A stretch of DNA of 64,000 bases from Boesenbergia rotunda (GCA_024364735.1 JAGFNQ010000727.1:245757-309756); one strand, 5' to 3'. Positions 36,501-47,480 are shown, counted from the first letter of the stretch. Translations and numbers: made by a program. Notes: generated by a model from the letters alone, not told the origin.

Positions 36501-37999
36501 AGTGACCCATATATCACATTATCACTTTAGATCAAACGAGGCGGATATTACTGATCAATTATTTAACAAATACATAGCAAAATATGTCAACATTAACATA
36601 CAGAAAATGCAACGAAATCAGCAAACAATTAAAGACAAACACTGAGACTACCTGTTGGACTGCTTAGTCTCCTCGGGTAATCTTGTCACCTGCACGAAAT
36701 TAATCCATGGGTAAGAGAGATGCCTGAGTTCAGTGAACTAAATTGCTACAAGATAGTGAATTAAAGAAATGGAACAGGACTGATTATACCAACCTTTGGA
36801 ACGGAAGCAGCTGAAAATTGAGGCAATTTTATATCTTTAGATAAATCTTTAACTTGTTCACTTGTAAAATTGATAATTTTTGGATCGTAGTAGAAATAGT
36901 TCCACTCTCTGTGATAAATAAACACTAATGGTGTCATTGCCAAAGACAGCATGTTCAATTGAAATTGAAGACAAAAATAACAACAAAGGCTGATGCCTAT
37001 TCAAATATTAGAGAAGTTACTAGTGCTGGATTTGGCCACATACCGACCAAACAGTCCCAGCTATGAACTTATGTCAAATAAATAGTATTTAGGATATTTG
37101 GGACGGTTTTCGATATGATTTTGCATAGTGCGTTTGAAGGCTGTAGGAGACTAAAATATTTGTTGAAGAGATAGTTTTCTAATTTCTACTCAAGCAGAGG
37201 CTTCTATATCAAGGGAACTTTAGAGGTGAGGTTTTCTATTTGTCACCGTCATTGTTGAAAGACAAGTGTAGGTAGGGTTGAGAGACCTCTCAAATAAGGT
37301 GTGGACGTCCATTTCTCTAAGTTATTTTTTGTATTTTGTTTTTAACTTGGATTTTTTTAGACATAGGCTATGTTACATCATGTTAAATTGTTTATGATTT
37401 TCTTTATTAGTTTGTGTTGTTCTATCAAAGAACATAAAATTTTCGCCACGTAAGCTTATGGTAGGGATTATTAAGCATTCCAGGAGCTGGCTATTTGAAT
37501 ATATACGAGCATCATTTAAGGTGAATTTTAGTAAGTGCTAAAGACATTTGTGATCCCTGTAATTAGTTACCTAACAAAGTAACAAGAAATGGTGGGGGAA
37601 AAAAACTACTTTGAAGGAGTATCGGTTATGAGTATCAAAATCAAATTCGATAACCACAATGCATCTCGATTCTTTAATCCATCTCTCCAAAAACTTGTAA
37701 GGAAGTCGAGAAGCTAAGCCCTGAAACCCAGTGCGGAAATGAAAAGGCACTCACTTGAGGAAGGTAACCGTGGAAGAGAAGCGCTCGATCTCTCTAGCGT
37801 CAAAGTTCTCCTTTGCAGACGTTCCACATAGATCGCCAATTTTGTCCATTGCTGCGAAGAAATTCTCAACCGAGCAATCGAATTCAGCGACATCAACTTG
37901 AGGATGCAAAATCTGCTCCATGCACTCGACAGACTCCTTCCTCTCTGATTTCTCGACATGCTCCTCGCTTCTATCCCTCGGTTCGGTACCTTGTCCCAT
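21514..37999 (-). CDS. AT-hook and WD40-repeat protein, TFIIIC subunit GTF3C2-like
   Basis: Fifteen exons: 37999-37755, 36908-36794, 36689-36652, 34870-34768, 31544-29416, 29304-29173, 29044-28972, 28697-28658, 28239-28167, 27117-27052, 24919-24842, 23197-23025, 22300-22254, 22152-21915 and 21830-21514. Every junction is in phase, giving 1288 residues. Residues 1-167 form an N-terminal domain with a first beta-propeller-like stretch (GGLVWALDWCPR). Exon 5 (168-876) is largely disordered and carries several AT-hook-type basic motifs (RGRPRKK, PQRRPRKR), including three near-identical 85-residue repeats (about 388-642). From SLEVWEIPLP onward the sequence looks like WD40 repeats, with FWDLR and DWVKDP segments, and a conserved RVRWN...CYGGAAGIVR tail. 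This resembles the plant AT-hook/WD40 protein related to human GTF3C2, a TFIIIC subunit that binds the B-box of tRNA and 5S-type pol III genes. The family link is from memory; a general chromatin WD40 role remains possible. Long introns hold SINEs, a LINE relic and a duplicated exon piece. Confidence 0.85.
22625..22790 (-). mobile_element. Possible second-family SINE in an intron
   Basis: On the minus strand a GGGCGTAACAAACGGTGGGC head and GGTCAGGAGTCGATTTC suggest worn pol III A and B boxes in a compact GC-rich insert inside an AT-rich intron (between exons 12 and 13). No clear target duplication was found, so this is tentative. Confidence 0.35.
23774..24012 (-). mobile_element. tRNA-derived SINE, full-length copy with 15-bp target duplication
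   Basis: Inside the intron between exons 11 and 12 of the AT-hook/WD40 gene. Head (minus strand) GGGGCTATGGTGCAGCGG with box A, then box B GGTTCGATCCCC near 23950. A perfect direct repeat AGGACTCAAGTTTTA flanks it at 23759-23773 and 24013-24027. Same family as 1781-2012, here with a more complete head. Confidence 0.85.
25590..26545. repeat. Transposon-like insert with minisatellite in an intron
   Basis: GC-rich flanks rich in GGGTC, CCGG and AACCG words (25600-25745 and 26276-26545) bracket an AT-rich core. At 25822-26020 a unit of 60-66 bp (TATTCTACCT...TTTGATGTGG) is repeated about three times, and a long (TA) tract follows at 26243-26271. The arrangement resembles non-autonomous elements with AACCGG-rich ends, but I could not define its termini. 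Confidence 0.4.
30121..30885 (-). repeat. Three tandem 255-bp repeats inside coding exon 5
   Basis: Units start at 30121, 30376 and 30631, exactly 255 bp (85 codons) apart, so frame is kept. Each encodes one QPKR-RGRPRKKL AT-hook plus an acidic/Ser-rich linker. Copies differ by only a few bases, for example TTTTCCAGG versus TTTTGCAGG, and RGRP versus RRRP in one hook. Confidence 0.95.
33836..34110 (+). mobile_element. Decayed LINE reverse-transcriptase tail in intron 4
   Basis: Across frameshifts, plus-strand codons recall the end of plant LINE ORF2 proteins: a TGHVQR-like segment (about 33880) and later VQ-KEKVHVAQLN, comparable to the usual QWR.RIHVADP. Stops and frame changes are many; a relic only. 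Confidence 0.4.
35010..35161 (-). mobile_element. Au-type SINE, copy A
   Basis: On the minus strand: GGGAGCTTTGGCGCAATGG head with box A, AAGTTCGAGTTTC box B region, then the characteristic AATAGACC.TT.CCC.GGACCC and GCTTCGTGCACTGGACTGC body of the widespread angiosperm Au SINE family. Confidence 0.75.
35499..35650 (-). mobile_element. Au-type SINE, copy B (from the segmental duplication)
   Basis: Colinear with copy A and in the same position within the duplicated segment, so it arose by duplication and not by a second insertion. It keeps ACAATAGACCCTTTCCCAGG, and the box B region is CAAGTTCGAGTC. Confidence 0.75.
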
Positions 38000-38975
38000 C
38001 TACGCCTCTCTCCACCCTTCTATTTCCCTTGACGGTTCTTCTTCCTGCAACTGTTCCCGTTGGATACTCCTACTCTATCATCCCTTAGTGCACGGCAACA
38101 GCTGAGGACGGAGCGAGGCCGAAGAGATCGACGGTGGAGGCTGCTGAAGCGGAAGACGTGCGAGGTGGCCGCGGCTGCGGCAGCGCAAGGCGACCGCGGC
38201 GACAACTGTGAGAGACACGAGGTTTGTAAGGTTAGGTTTTGTATTACCTCCCCGAGCCTTGCCTTGGACAAGGGACGAGGAAAGGAAAGGAGCGGAGAGG
38301 AGAATTATATCACCAGAAAAATATATATAACTAATATATTTTTAAAAATATTTTTATATTTTTAAAAAAAATCATTTATAATTCTGTAGTAATTTTATTT
38401 TTTTATACGTATAATTCTATAAAGTAACTTATTTTTTTATATTTCAAATAAATGTTTAGAAAGGTACAATACAATATCATCGAGGTGATTTTATATAAAA
38501 TAACTTTTTCAAATCAAGAAAATAACTTCTTCAAACTAAAATAAAATTATATATACAATCCCATATTATATGGAAAAGGTTTGACAATAGCTCAATAAAC
38601 GCATGACAGAACTTTTACAGATTATAAAATTTTCAAATCTATCAACATCATCCGATCTAAAGAAAATATCATATATTTACTATTTATTTCAGACATTAAA
38701 AAAAATTATTATATATAATAGATATAATGTCATCTAACCTAAAATTTAACATTCATTAAAGTTTTATGCACCGATACGATCCAAGTTTATAATTTATAAT
38801 TATTTTTATTTTTTTAAATTATATATATTTTTTAAAATTAATTTTAACAAGTCGGATTTTATATAATACAATATTAAATTTTATTTATAATTCATATTTA
38901 TTTTTATTTTAATAAAATTTGTGTAAATTTGTTTTAAATTCATTGTTAATGATAGAGAGAGTGAAAATACGAACA
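38000..38975. other. Promoter side and AT-rich spacer upstream of the AT-hook/WD40 gene
   Basis: 38000-38300 is GC-rich and is the likely 5' UTR and core promoter of the minus-strand gene. 38300-38950 is very AT-rich with no gene. Confidence 0.5.
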
Positions 38976-39351
38976 TGATCCTTTATCCCAGAGGATCTCT
39001 GTCCCGCCTGTCCCACATTCATCGGCGATGGCCTGCGAGTCGTCCGATCGACGATCGGACACCATCAATAATTTTTGATTGTCGTCCCGAATCAAATGAT
39101 ATCTTGGGATAACAATGAATCGGTCGAAATCGTCACATTATAATCTCATCGGATTCAACGGTGAATATGACGAGATTGCAATTGCGGCGGTTCCCAACGG
39201 GTTCACCGTACCCCCATGGTATAATTTTGTTAGGGGCGACGAGCGGAGACCGCCAATGGTATCCGATCGACAATCAGACGACTCGGCGACTATCGCCGAT
39301 GATTGGGACAAAGGGACAGGAATCTTCTTTGGGACAGAGGATCCCGTCTCT
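38976..39351. mobile_element. Foldback MITE, copy 1
   Basis: The left arm (GATCC...GAGGATCTCTGTCCCGCCTGTC...TCATCGGCGATGG) reappears inverted at the right end (CC..CGCCGATGATTGGGACA...GGGACAGAGGATCCCG). The inverted arms are about 150-190 bp each, so the element is almost one long hairpin. No ORF. Wider inverted GAGAGAGTGAAAAT words at 38951-38968 and 39545-39565 suggest a nested outer element. Confidence 0.7.
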
Positions 39352-39410
39352 TGAAAATGGGAGAGTGAAAAGCATAGTGAATGATGTGGCATGACGTGAC
39401 ACTTTACAGG

Positions 39411-39510
39411 CACACGTCCGATTATCGCTTGGACACACCATCGGCGGCATTCGACCGAATCAAACTATACCCCTGGGGGGTATGGTGAACTCGTCAGAGA
39501 TCGCTGCATG
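39411..39510. mobile_element. One-armed fragment of the foldback MITE family
   Basis: Shares GGACACACCATCGGCG, CGAATCAAACTATACCC and GGTATGGTGAACTCGTC with an arm of the copies at 38976, 40752 and 43600. Confidence 0.5.
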
Positions 39511-40289
39511 CATCGTGTCACGTCATTCACTATGCTTTTCGCTCTCTCATTTTCACTCTCTCTATTATTTTTTTAATATTATATTTTATTAAAAGAAGAA
39601 TTGTTAATTTCATATAAATCCATACTGATATAAATCTAAAGTGGATATTATTCTTTTCTCAAAAATCCATCTTGAATTTATGGAACACATTTTTTATCAA
39701 GAATTTTATTATAGAAATTTAAAAACTAAAATTTTATTAAAAAATGAATAAATTATTTTTTATTTATTAGATTTAGTGACCAACTTTTTGTTAGTAATTT
39801 TTACTATCAAAATAAATTTTAGATAATGTTTTTAAATTTTCATCAGCTAAAATTAATTTTAGTGGGTAAAAAAAATTAAAAAAAAGGTAAATTTTATTTT
39901 GATAGAAGTTGCAAACTATTGAAAAGAGGAATAGAGATTTTAGGTACCCAATTTAACTTTTTAACATTTTAGATATTAATTTTAAAAACTATTTTTTTAG
40001 TTACATAATAAATATTTTTTTATTTTAATTTAGGGTTCTCGTTCCCAATTAGTTATAGTGTTAATCTAAAAATAAAAAGAAAAATAAAAAAAAAAAACTC
40101 ATAAGTTCACTTTCTAAATTAGATTATAATATTTAAATTAAAAAAATTAACAAAAGAATCTTGAGATTCACCTTTCTAATTGGATTATAGTGCTCAATCA
40201 TCGGAGTTTAGAGCAGTTGGCTCCCAGCATCTGTCCACTCAATCATATATATATATATATATATGGTATTTGTGGAGTGCGTATAGTTG
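39511..40289. other. AT-rich spacer, no gene seen
   Basis: Long A/T runs and a short (AT) microsatellite (about 40242-40264) near its right end. Nothing codes convincingly. Confidence 0.5.
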
Positions 40290-40751
40290 TTAATAGAATT
40301 AAATAAAGTTACTTTTATAATATTATGTATATTTCACTTTTTAAAAAAGAGTATCCTATTAATAATTTTAATAACTAGTGATTTATTTCCGTTTAAAATA
40401 TTGGCCATGATATAAACTACAATATCATCGTCGAAATCCAATGAAAAAAAAAAGAAAATTTTAATTTTTAGGGGACTTGAAATAGAATTTACTTAAAAAT
40501 ATTTTTTATTCATTTATTTGAATTTCAAAAAGATTAAAGTACATGAAATGAAAATATAAAATATTCAAAAGATAAGAATAATATTATTCAACTATACAAA
40601 TTTAATTGGACAAATTTTTTATTAGTACAAATTGACAGTAAATATCTTCCTGTATTGGCAATGTTTCATCTGCATGCATTGAATACAGAGGATCATGTTC
40701 AGGTACAAGATCATATGTAAACTTTTGCAGTCAAATTAACGAGCGTAAATT

Positions 40752-41110
40752 CTCGATCCTACTTTATTCTCTATTCCACTTGTCTCATTCATCGGTGATG
40801 ACTGACGAGTCATTCGATCCGATCAAATACCATCGACGACCTCCGGCTGTCATCCCGAAAAAAGCTATACCCTGGGGGTACGGTGAATTCGTCGAGATCG
40901 CCGCAATTATGATCTCGCCGGATTCACCGTCGAATCCGATGAGATTGCAATTGCAACGATTCCGACCGGTTCACCGTTCTTCCAGTATATCATTTAATTC
41001 GGGACGACGATTAAAAATCATCAATGATGTCCGATCGGCGATCGAATGACTCGTCGACCGTCGCCGACAAGTGCGGGACAGGGATCCTCTAGGACAAAAG
41101 ATCCCATCTA
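40752..41110. mobile_element. Foldback MITE, copy 2
   Basis: Same hairpin family as 38976-39351: TCGATCCTAC...TCATTCATCGGTGATG on the left, GTCGCCGACAAGTGCGGGAC...AGATCCCATC on the right. Absent from the matching place in the right arm of the inverted duplication. CAAATTAA occurs on both sides (40732-40739 and 41111-41118), a possible target duplication. Confidence 0.7.
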
Positions 41111-41458
41111 CAAATTAATAGTCATTCTTAATTTACTTCCCTTTAACTATACCTGAAAATGAATCAATAGTCATTCTTAATTTACTTGTCTTTAATCACA
41201 TCTGAAAATGTTTGTGAGAAAGTTTAGGAGGAACATTATCATCTTTTATAAAATTATATTTTTTTGCGAAAAATAAAAATGAAGAACAAACAGCCTTAAC
41301 TTTTAGCAAAATAGGACAGTAAAGAGCCCAAATATTAAATGGTTCGAATACAGAAAATTCAAACAAACACGATTTTCATATCGAATTAAAGGGCACGACT
41401 TTCCCTTATTCATTCCCACCGATCGATCTCAAATACTCTGTTTTATCCCGAGTGTTAA

Positions 41459-42231
41459 TCAATTCTTAGCATCGGCAGCTGCCTTCGTCCACATTGCATG
41501 AAGCATCTTAAAGAACTCGAGCACCTTCCCGCTGTCCGGCATCACCTCCTTCACCGCCTCGTGCTCGCGGAAACTCACCGCCCACCCGTGCAGTCCCGGC
41601 GTCGTCGACTCCTCCAGCAGCTCCAAGCTCAGCAACCCCTCCACCGCCTTGATCCAATTCACAAAGCACCCGAACATGACGTCGAGAAACCCGACGTGAT
41701 CGCCGCCGAAGAAGGATTTCCCTTCGCTCAGCTTCACGAAGGCCTCCTCCAGAAGCAGAAGCCCTGCGCGGACCTGCCCCACCGCCTCCACTTTGGCTTC
41801 CACTGTCGCAGCCTTTCCTATGGCGACCAAAGACGGGAACAACTGCATGGCACAGAATCATCAATTTAGTAGACAAAATATAAGAGATCAAAATCACGGC
41901 AAAATCGAAAAACCTTGTCATCGACGTAGTAGGTCCAGAAGCGGTGGAGAGCGCGGCGGTAGGCGTCGGCCGGGAGGATGGCGCCGCAGCCGGACTCTGG
42001 CCAGACCTCGTCGATGTACTCCACGATGATGGCCGACTCGCAGATGGGGCGGTCGTGATGGATGAGGACGGGCATCTTCTTGTAAACGGGATTCGACTGG
42101 AGGAGCAACTCGCTCTTCTCGCCGAACTTCTCTGGCAGCAACTCGTACTCCACCTTCTTCAGGCTAAGAGCAATCATCGCTCGTAGCACGTAGGGACTCA
42201 TCGGCGAGCCGATGAGCTTCACGGCCGCCAT
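41459..42231 (-). CDS. Tau-class glutathione S-transferase, copy A
   Basis: Two exons, 42231-41914 and 41842-41459, encode 233 residues; one intron after VDDK is the standard GSTU layout. The thioredoxin-like N-domain has the tau-class catalytic serine S12 (MSPYVLR), cis-proline P54 (KKMPVL) and glutathione-contacting E65-S66 (CESAIIVEYIDE); an all-helical C-domain follows. GSTUs conjugate glutathione to xenobiotics and stress metabolites in the cytosol. It differs from copy B at 14 residues by my count, including M53 for Ile beside the cis-proline and R61 for Leu next to the G-site. A TATATAA box lies about 90 bp upstream (42318-42324, read on the minus strand). Head-to-head with copy B, 3.0 kb apart. 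Confidence 0.93.
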
Positions 42232-43599
42232 TAATTACTGTTACTGGATATTCTCCCGATGCCTTCGAAGGATGAATGGTTGTGGGTGAGCCGGGAGATC
42301 GCGGGGGGTGTCTGAGTTATATAGTCGGCGATGGTATGAATGGGTTGCAGTTGGCAGCGGATGAGATATCAGGCAAGCAATTAACGACGTGTTCTAAAAT
42401 TGGTCCGGCATTCAACCGATTCAAAAAGTTTCCACTATTAGGGCATCTCTGAGATTTATGAAATAAAAAAAAAATTAATCGTTATGAAGGCACTAAAATT
42501 TTAAATGAGTTTTTTATTTTTTATTTTTTATTTTAAATATGTCATGTCATCAGTATAAACATATTTTATTTTAAATATGAAGGCACTAAATCTCTATAAT
42601 TAAAAAAAATCTCCGTATAAATTTTAATCTCATTTTTAATTAATTACTATATCCATATGATTGATTTTCAAATAAAAAAATAGATTTGAATTTTCAGTAC
42701 TGTTTTCCATTAAAAATCTAAAACCTTATAGCCACTATAATTTGAGTTTTTTTCAATTTTTTTTATTTTCGCAAACATCTACACAAATTTTGCATCGGAG
42801 CTATAGTGAAATGTGAGTTTTATTCTTCTATCTCAAAATTAACAATACGAATGAGTAAATAATTAATGATTCAAAAAAAAATTGAAATTTCGAATTCTAA
42901 CGGAGCTAGATTCTTTTAGAACTGATCAAGTCAAGTTCCGGTCCTAAAATGGATCGGTTCGGCTTCGTGTGCTCAGTTTAAATGGCTGAATGGTTTAGAA
43001 TAATCTCAATACTATGATTTCTTTATCTTTTTATCTTTTCCAAAAAAAAAAAAAGTAATATAGAATAATGCAGACAATTAAATAAATGTTATAAAAATAT
43101 TTAATAAAACAAAATTCAAGATAAAATTTCGATAATTAGATCATTGGCAATAAATATAAATAAAAATCTTCAAAAATAGAAAATATTTAAGATTGATATA
43201 TTTATATTAAATTGAAATAAATTAAAGATCTTTAAAATAGGAAATATTTAAGACCGATGTATTTACAAAAAAAAACTTTTAAAATGGAAAATATTTAAGA
43301 TTGATATGTTTGTAATGAATGAAAAAAATAGAAAGTATTTAAGATTGTTATAAAAACTTAGAGATTTCATTTTTATGATTTACTAATTAAGACTTTTTTA
43401 TTTTAGAAACAAAAAAAAAAGGAATGACTATATTAGTATATTTTATTTATTTAGAATGTTTGTTATTATATTTATTTTTTACTTTAATTCTCTTTGAATA
43501 ATATAATTTTAAATTTAAATAAGATTATTTCTTTATTGATTTCATTCACTTCGTTTTTAATTTCTGGGTATATTATCGGAATGGTGAAAATTTTAACTA

Positions 43600-43885
43600 T
43601 CAATCGGTGACACATCCGTTGTTCGATCGTCGATCGGACACTACCGATGTATTCCTATCGTCGTTCCCGAATCAAATTATATCTTAGGGGGACGATGAAC
43701 TCGTCGGGATTGTCGACAATGGTGAATTCATCGGGATCAATGGTGAATAATGCGACATCGTAATTGCGGTGATTCTCGACGGGTTTATCGTGCCTTCTAG
43801 GATATAGTTTGATTCAGGATGATGATCGAAGACTATAAATGATGTTCGATCAACAATTAAACGTCGGACATATTATCGATTAACG
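43600..43885. mobile_element. Foldback MITE, copy 3 (degraded)
   Basis: Shares CGATCGTCGATCGGACA, GTCGTTCCCGAATCAAATTATAT and GACGATGAACTCGTCGGGAT with copies 1 and 2. The right arm is inverted but worn (GGATGATGATCGAAGA, GTTCGATCAACAATTA). Confidence 0.6.
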
Positions 43886-44416
43886 ATTAAATTTTTCACG
43901 AACGTTTTCATTTTGACTGTACGAGATTTTCAATGAATTTTTCATTATCAGAAAATACGTGCACTTTCACTATCGGAAAATACGAGATTTTCAGTGAATT
44001 TTTTTCGCACAGAATGAAATTTGGCCGGTGGACATTTAAAATTACCAATAATTTTTTTTGCGTCCAAAATCAATTTGATCAGAAAATACAAGATCATCGA
44101 CGATTTTTTTTTCTTCCAAAATAAATTTGGCCGGTAAATATATTGTCCCTCCAACATTTAAACTCTGTAGAATATTTTCCGTTCAAAATTCTCCTTAGTT
44201 TTTTTATTAAAATATGACTTTTTATATGATGTAAGTGTCATATATTATAATTATACGACTGCATTTCAATATGAAATTTAATTTAGTTAAAAATTATACA
44301 TAAAACATTTTTATATTAAAATAATAACGAAGACACCAACATGAAAGAAAGCTCAGAAAATAGCACCTCAAACCCTTATCTTGGTTGACTCAGCAGGTCG
44401 AATATTTGCTCTCGGA

Positions 44417-44570
44417 ATTATGATATAACGATAGGATGATTTATCATTATCTCAAATATTCATAATTTGATCCTCAGTTACGACGTATTTATAGAAATTT
44501 TTCTTTCAAATGGGACGCGAACTCAATCTTCTCAGACATCTGAGATCATCCTGGAGACAATTTCGAGTAC
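44417..44570 (+). mobile_element. Decayed SINE
   Basis: Aligns by eye with the SINE at 1781-2012: box B-like AATTTGATCCTCAGTTACG, then GTATTTATAGAAATTTTTCTTTC, CAAATGGGACGCGAACTC and ATCATCCTGGAGAC in the same order. Heavily mutated. Confidence 0.55.
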
Positions 44571-44993
44571 TAGCCTCAAATCTTGAACTCAAAGTGCTGC
44601 ACTTTTCATCAGCCTCGCCCATGAAGGAGGTGAAGCAACGGAAGAGTTGGAGGAGCTAAGTATGAAATATAGATTTAAAGAATATTTAAAAAATAAAAAA
44701 ATATTTAAGAAAAAATTAAAAACTTTATTTCCTTGATTCTTAAAAAATCACTTTTTGTTTTTATTTTTTTTTAAAAAAAGTCACCAGGTTTATTGTTAAA
44801 ATTATAGGGTTGGGCTTCTGTTTTATTAGTATCAAAATTTTCATCAAACTCTAATATATCATTATAAATTTTTTTAATCTTTTAAAATTGTTGATTAATT
44901 ACTCTAATATATCATTATAAGTTTTGCTAATCATTTTTTAATCTTTTATAGTCTCAAAATTAGGCATTTTTTTTATTAGTCCAAAATTTTAAA

Positions 44994-44998
<5 letters not shown>

Positions 44999-45065
<67 letters not shown>
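44999..45065. repeat. (TA) microsatellite, about 66 bp
   Basis: Uninterrupted TA dinucleotides, ending about 20 bp outside the right arm of the inverted duplication. Confidence 0.95.
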
Positions 45066-45068
<3 letters not shown>

Positions 45069-45148
45069 ATTTAGAAGGGGGTATCTCATCCGCTGACGAC
45101 ATCGCTCCGCTCCGCTGCCAACTGCCATCCATTCATACCATCGCCGAC

Positions 45149-45155
45149 TATATAA
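45149..45155 (+). promoter_or_regulatory. TATA box of GST copy B
   Basis: TATATAA, about 86 bp before the ATG, in a stretch conserved base for base with the promoter of copy A. Confidence 0.7.
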
Positions 45156-45240
45156 CTCAGACACCCCCCGCGATCTCCCGGCTCACCCGCAACCATTCAT
45201 CCTTCGAAGGCATCGGGAGAATATCCAGTAACAGCAATTA

Positions 45241-46013
45241 ATGGCGGCCGTGAAGCTCATCGGCTCGCCGATGAGTCCCTACGTGCTACGAGCGATGATT
45301 GCTCTTAGCCTGAAGAAGGTGGAGTACGAGTTGCTGCCAGAGAAGTTCGGCGAGAAGAGCGAGCTGCTCCTCGAGTCGAATCCCGTTTACAAGAAGATCC
45401 CCGTCCTCATCCACCACGACCTCCCCATCTGCGAGTCGGCCATCATCGTGGAGTACATCGACGAGGTCTGGCCAGAGTCCGGCTGCGGCGCCATCCTCCC
45501 GGCCGACGCCTACCGCCGCGCTCTCCACCGATTCTGGACTTACTACGTCGACGACAAGGTTTTTCGATTTTGCCGTGATTTTGATCTCTTATATTTTGTC
45601 TGCTAAATTGATGATTCTGTGCTATGCAGTTGTTCCCGTCCTTGGTCGCCATAGGACAGGCTGCGACAGTGGAAGCCAAAGTGGAGGCGGCGGGGCAGGT
45701 CCGCGCAGGGTTTCTGCTTCTGGAGGAGGCCTTCGTGAAGCTGAGCGAAGGGAAATCCTTCTTCGGCGGCGATCACGTCGGGTTTCTCGACGTCATGTTC
45801 GGGTGCTTTGTGATTTGGATCAAGACGGTGGAGCAGTTGCTGAGCTTGGAGCTGCTGGAGGAGGCGACGACGCCGGGACTGCACGGGTGGGCAGTGCGTT
45901 TCCGCGAGCACGAGGCGGTGAAGGAGGTGATGCCGGACGGCGGGAAGGTGCTCGAGTTCTTTAAGATGCTTCTTGCAATGTGGACGAAGGCAGCTGCCGA
46001 TGCTGAGAATTGA
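45241..46013 (+). CDS. Tau-class glutathione S-transferase, copy B
   Basis: Exons 45241-45558 and 45630-46013 encode 233 residues with the same exon lengths (318 and 384 bp) and the same intron position as copy A. Catalytic S12, cis-P54 in KKIPVL and E65-S66 are present. Where copies differ, B carries the residue I would expect for the family at position 53 (Ile), so A may be the more diverged copy. Substitutions in the C-domain (for example N to I, G to Q, S to R, H to L) fall where the hydrophobic-substrate pocket varies in GSTUs and could change substrate range (inference). Promoter TATA and about 150 bp of upstream sequence are shared with A, so expression may be similar unless transposons flanking B alter it. 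Confidence 0.93.
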
Positions 46014-46214
46014 TTAACACTCGGGATAAAACAGAGTATTTGAGATCGATCGGTGGGAATGAATAAGGCAAAGGCGTGCCCTTTAATTCCATATGAAAAT
46101 CGTGTTTGTTTGACATTTCTGTATTCGAACTCTTTGATATTTGAGCACTTTAGTGTTCTATTTTGAAGTTTAGGGAGATACTTATTTTCTATTTTTATTT
46201 TTCGTAAAAAATGT

Positions 46215-47480
46215 CATTTGGTAGTCTTATTTTTTATTTTTATTTTATGTAGAAAATACGATTTTTGGAAAAATATATTTGGTTTGTATTTTCCAGTTTT
46301 GTTTTTCAGAAAAAGATATAACATTTTCTAGAAAACTAGAGAATAAAAGAAAGTCATTTTCCAGAAAATGTGATTTTCTAAAAAATAAAAATAGAAAATG
46401 GAGCAAACCAAACACCCCCTAATTTTCTAGAAAATGTATTTATTTTGTATTTTCCAGTGTTCTGAAAACCGGACCGGACCGGCCGGTTGGACTGGTTAAA
46501 CCGGGAACCGGTCAGATTTCCGATCCGAATTGACTCTAAAAACCGGGTACTCAAAAACCGGGAGCGAACCGTTTTAAATCGGGCAGGAACCGGTGAACCG
46601 GGCAAACCGGAAAAACCGGTCAAACCGGCTTGGTTTATTTTATTTTTTATTTTTTGATTTTTTTTCCCTTTTGCAGTTTTGTTTTCTTACTAAAAAATAA
46701 AAATTAAAAAAATAAAATGGTAAAAACCTAGTTTGCTTTCACCCAAAGTCCCAAATGAACAAACCTCTTGTTTGCTTGCAAGAGAGCCACCATCGCTAGC
46801 CTCTCGCCGCGTCGCCCCGCCTCCACCAGCCTCGCCGCATCGCCCCGCCTCCGCTAGCCTCGTCCCGCTGCCAGCCTCGTTGCATCGTCGTGCTGGCATA
46901 CGAAGACAGCAGTATATGATATATTTGGAAAAGTGATTTTGCATGTGCTTTGCTAGTGTCCTCTGTTTATGTGTTTATTGGTGAACAAATGCTATCGTGA
47001 TATAATTTTAACTTCTAATAAGATTCTTCAATTCGTATCCGGATTTCTTGAACCTAATGGTTTTAAACTTGAATTTTTCTTTGAAACTAACCATTGTTTT
47101 AAGAATACCGTGCTGAGTTGTTAACAAAAACATATCACATGCTCGACCTAGTTGATCCAATCTTGAAGAAAGTAGTTGGATAAGTCGTTAGTTTCATATA
47201 TTTATATAAATACATGCTTTATTATATACCGGTTATATCCCGGTTGGACCCCGGGTTAAACCGGTTGAACCTCTAAACCTCTGAACCCTTGCCTCAACCG
47301 GTTCAATATCTGGTCTGATTTTCGGAACCTTGGTATTTTCCAACCTTGTTTTTCATAGAAAGATATAGCGTTTTCTGAAAAATTAAAGAACGAAATAAAG
47401 TCATTTTTTCAGAAAATAAGAAAATACGATTTTATGAAAAATGAAAATATAAAATGAAACAAACCAAACACCTATTGGTA
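46215..47480. mobile_element. Repeat ending AAACCAAACACC, host of the nested element
   Basis: Multiple TTTTCCAGAAAATG/TTTTCTAGAAAAT words, and a GTTTTTCA.AGAAAGATATA block occurring on both sides of the inner element, show an AT-rich repeat. Its left block (46285-46425) and right block (47333-47475) both end in ACAAACCAAACACC-like sequence. Exact termini are uncertain. Confidence 0.4.
46457..47332. mobile_element. Mutator-like (Pack-MULE-like) non-autonomous element
   Basis: 876 bp bounded by the direct repeat GTATTTTCCA (46447-46456 and 47333-47342), close to the 9-bp target duplication of Mutator elements. Ends are inverted: GTTCTGAAAACCGGACCGG on the left versus GTTCCGAAAATCAGACCAG read from the right. 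Subterminal AACCGG words are dense. A GC-rich island at about 46790-46905 (CGCCGC, GCCTCC words) in an AT-rich context could be a captured gene piece; it has no long ORF. Confidence 0.55.

Larger units (their letters stand above)
40290..42395. repeat. Left arm of the GST inverted duplication
   Basis: Colinear in reverse with 45085-48930, from the GST upstream region through the gene and 3' UTR to AT-rich sequence ending near ATTGGCCATGATATAAACTAC. The left arm carries one extra insert relative to the right arm, the foldback MITE at about 40752-41110. Confidence 0.85.
42232..45240. other. Spacer between divergent GST genes
   Basis: Both ends are inverted promoter copies (42232-42395 and 45085-45240). 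The unique centre is AT-rich and holds a foldback MITE (43600-43885), short repeats of the AAATTTGGCCGGT type (43925-44150), a SINE relic (44417-44570) and a 66-bp (TA) tract. No gene is seen. Confidence 0.6.

Noticed and set aside
41498..42186. Long antisense ORFs over both GST genes
   Set aside because: Same antisense frames appear in both copies because the genes are duplicates; low-complexity Arg/Gly composition.
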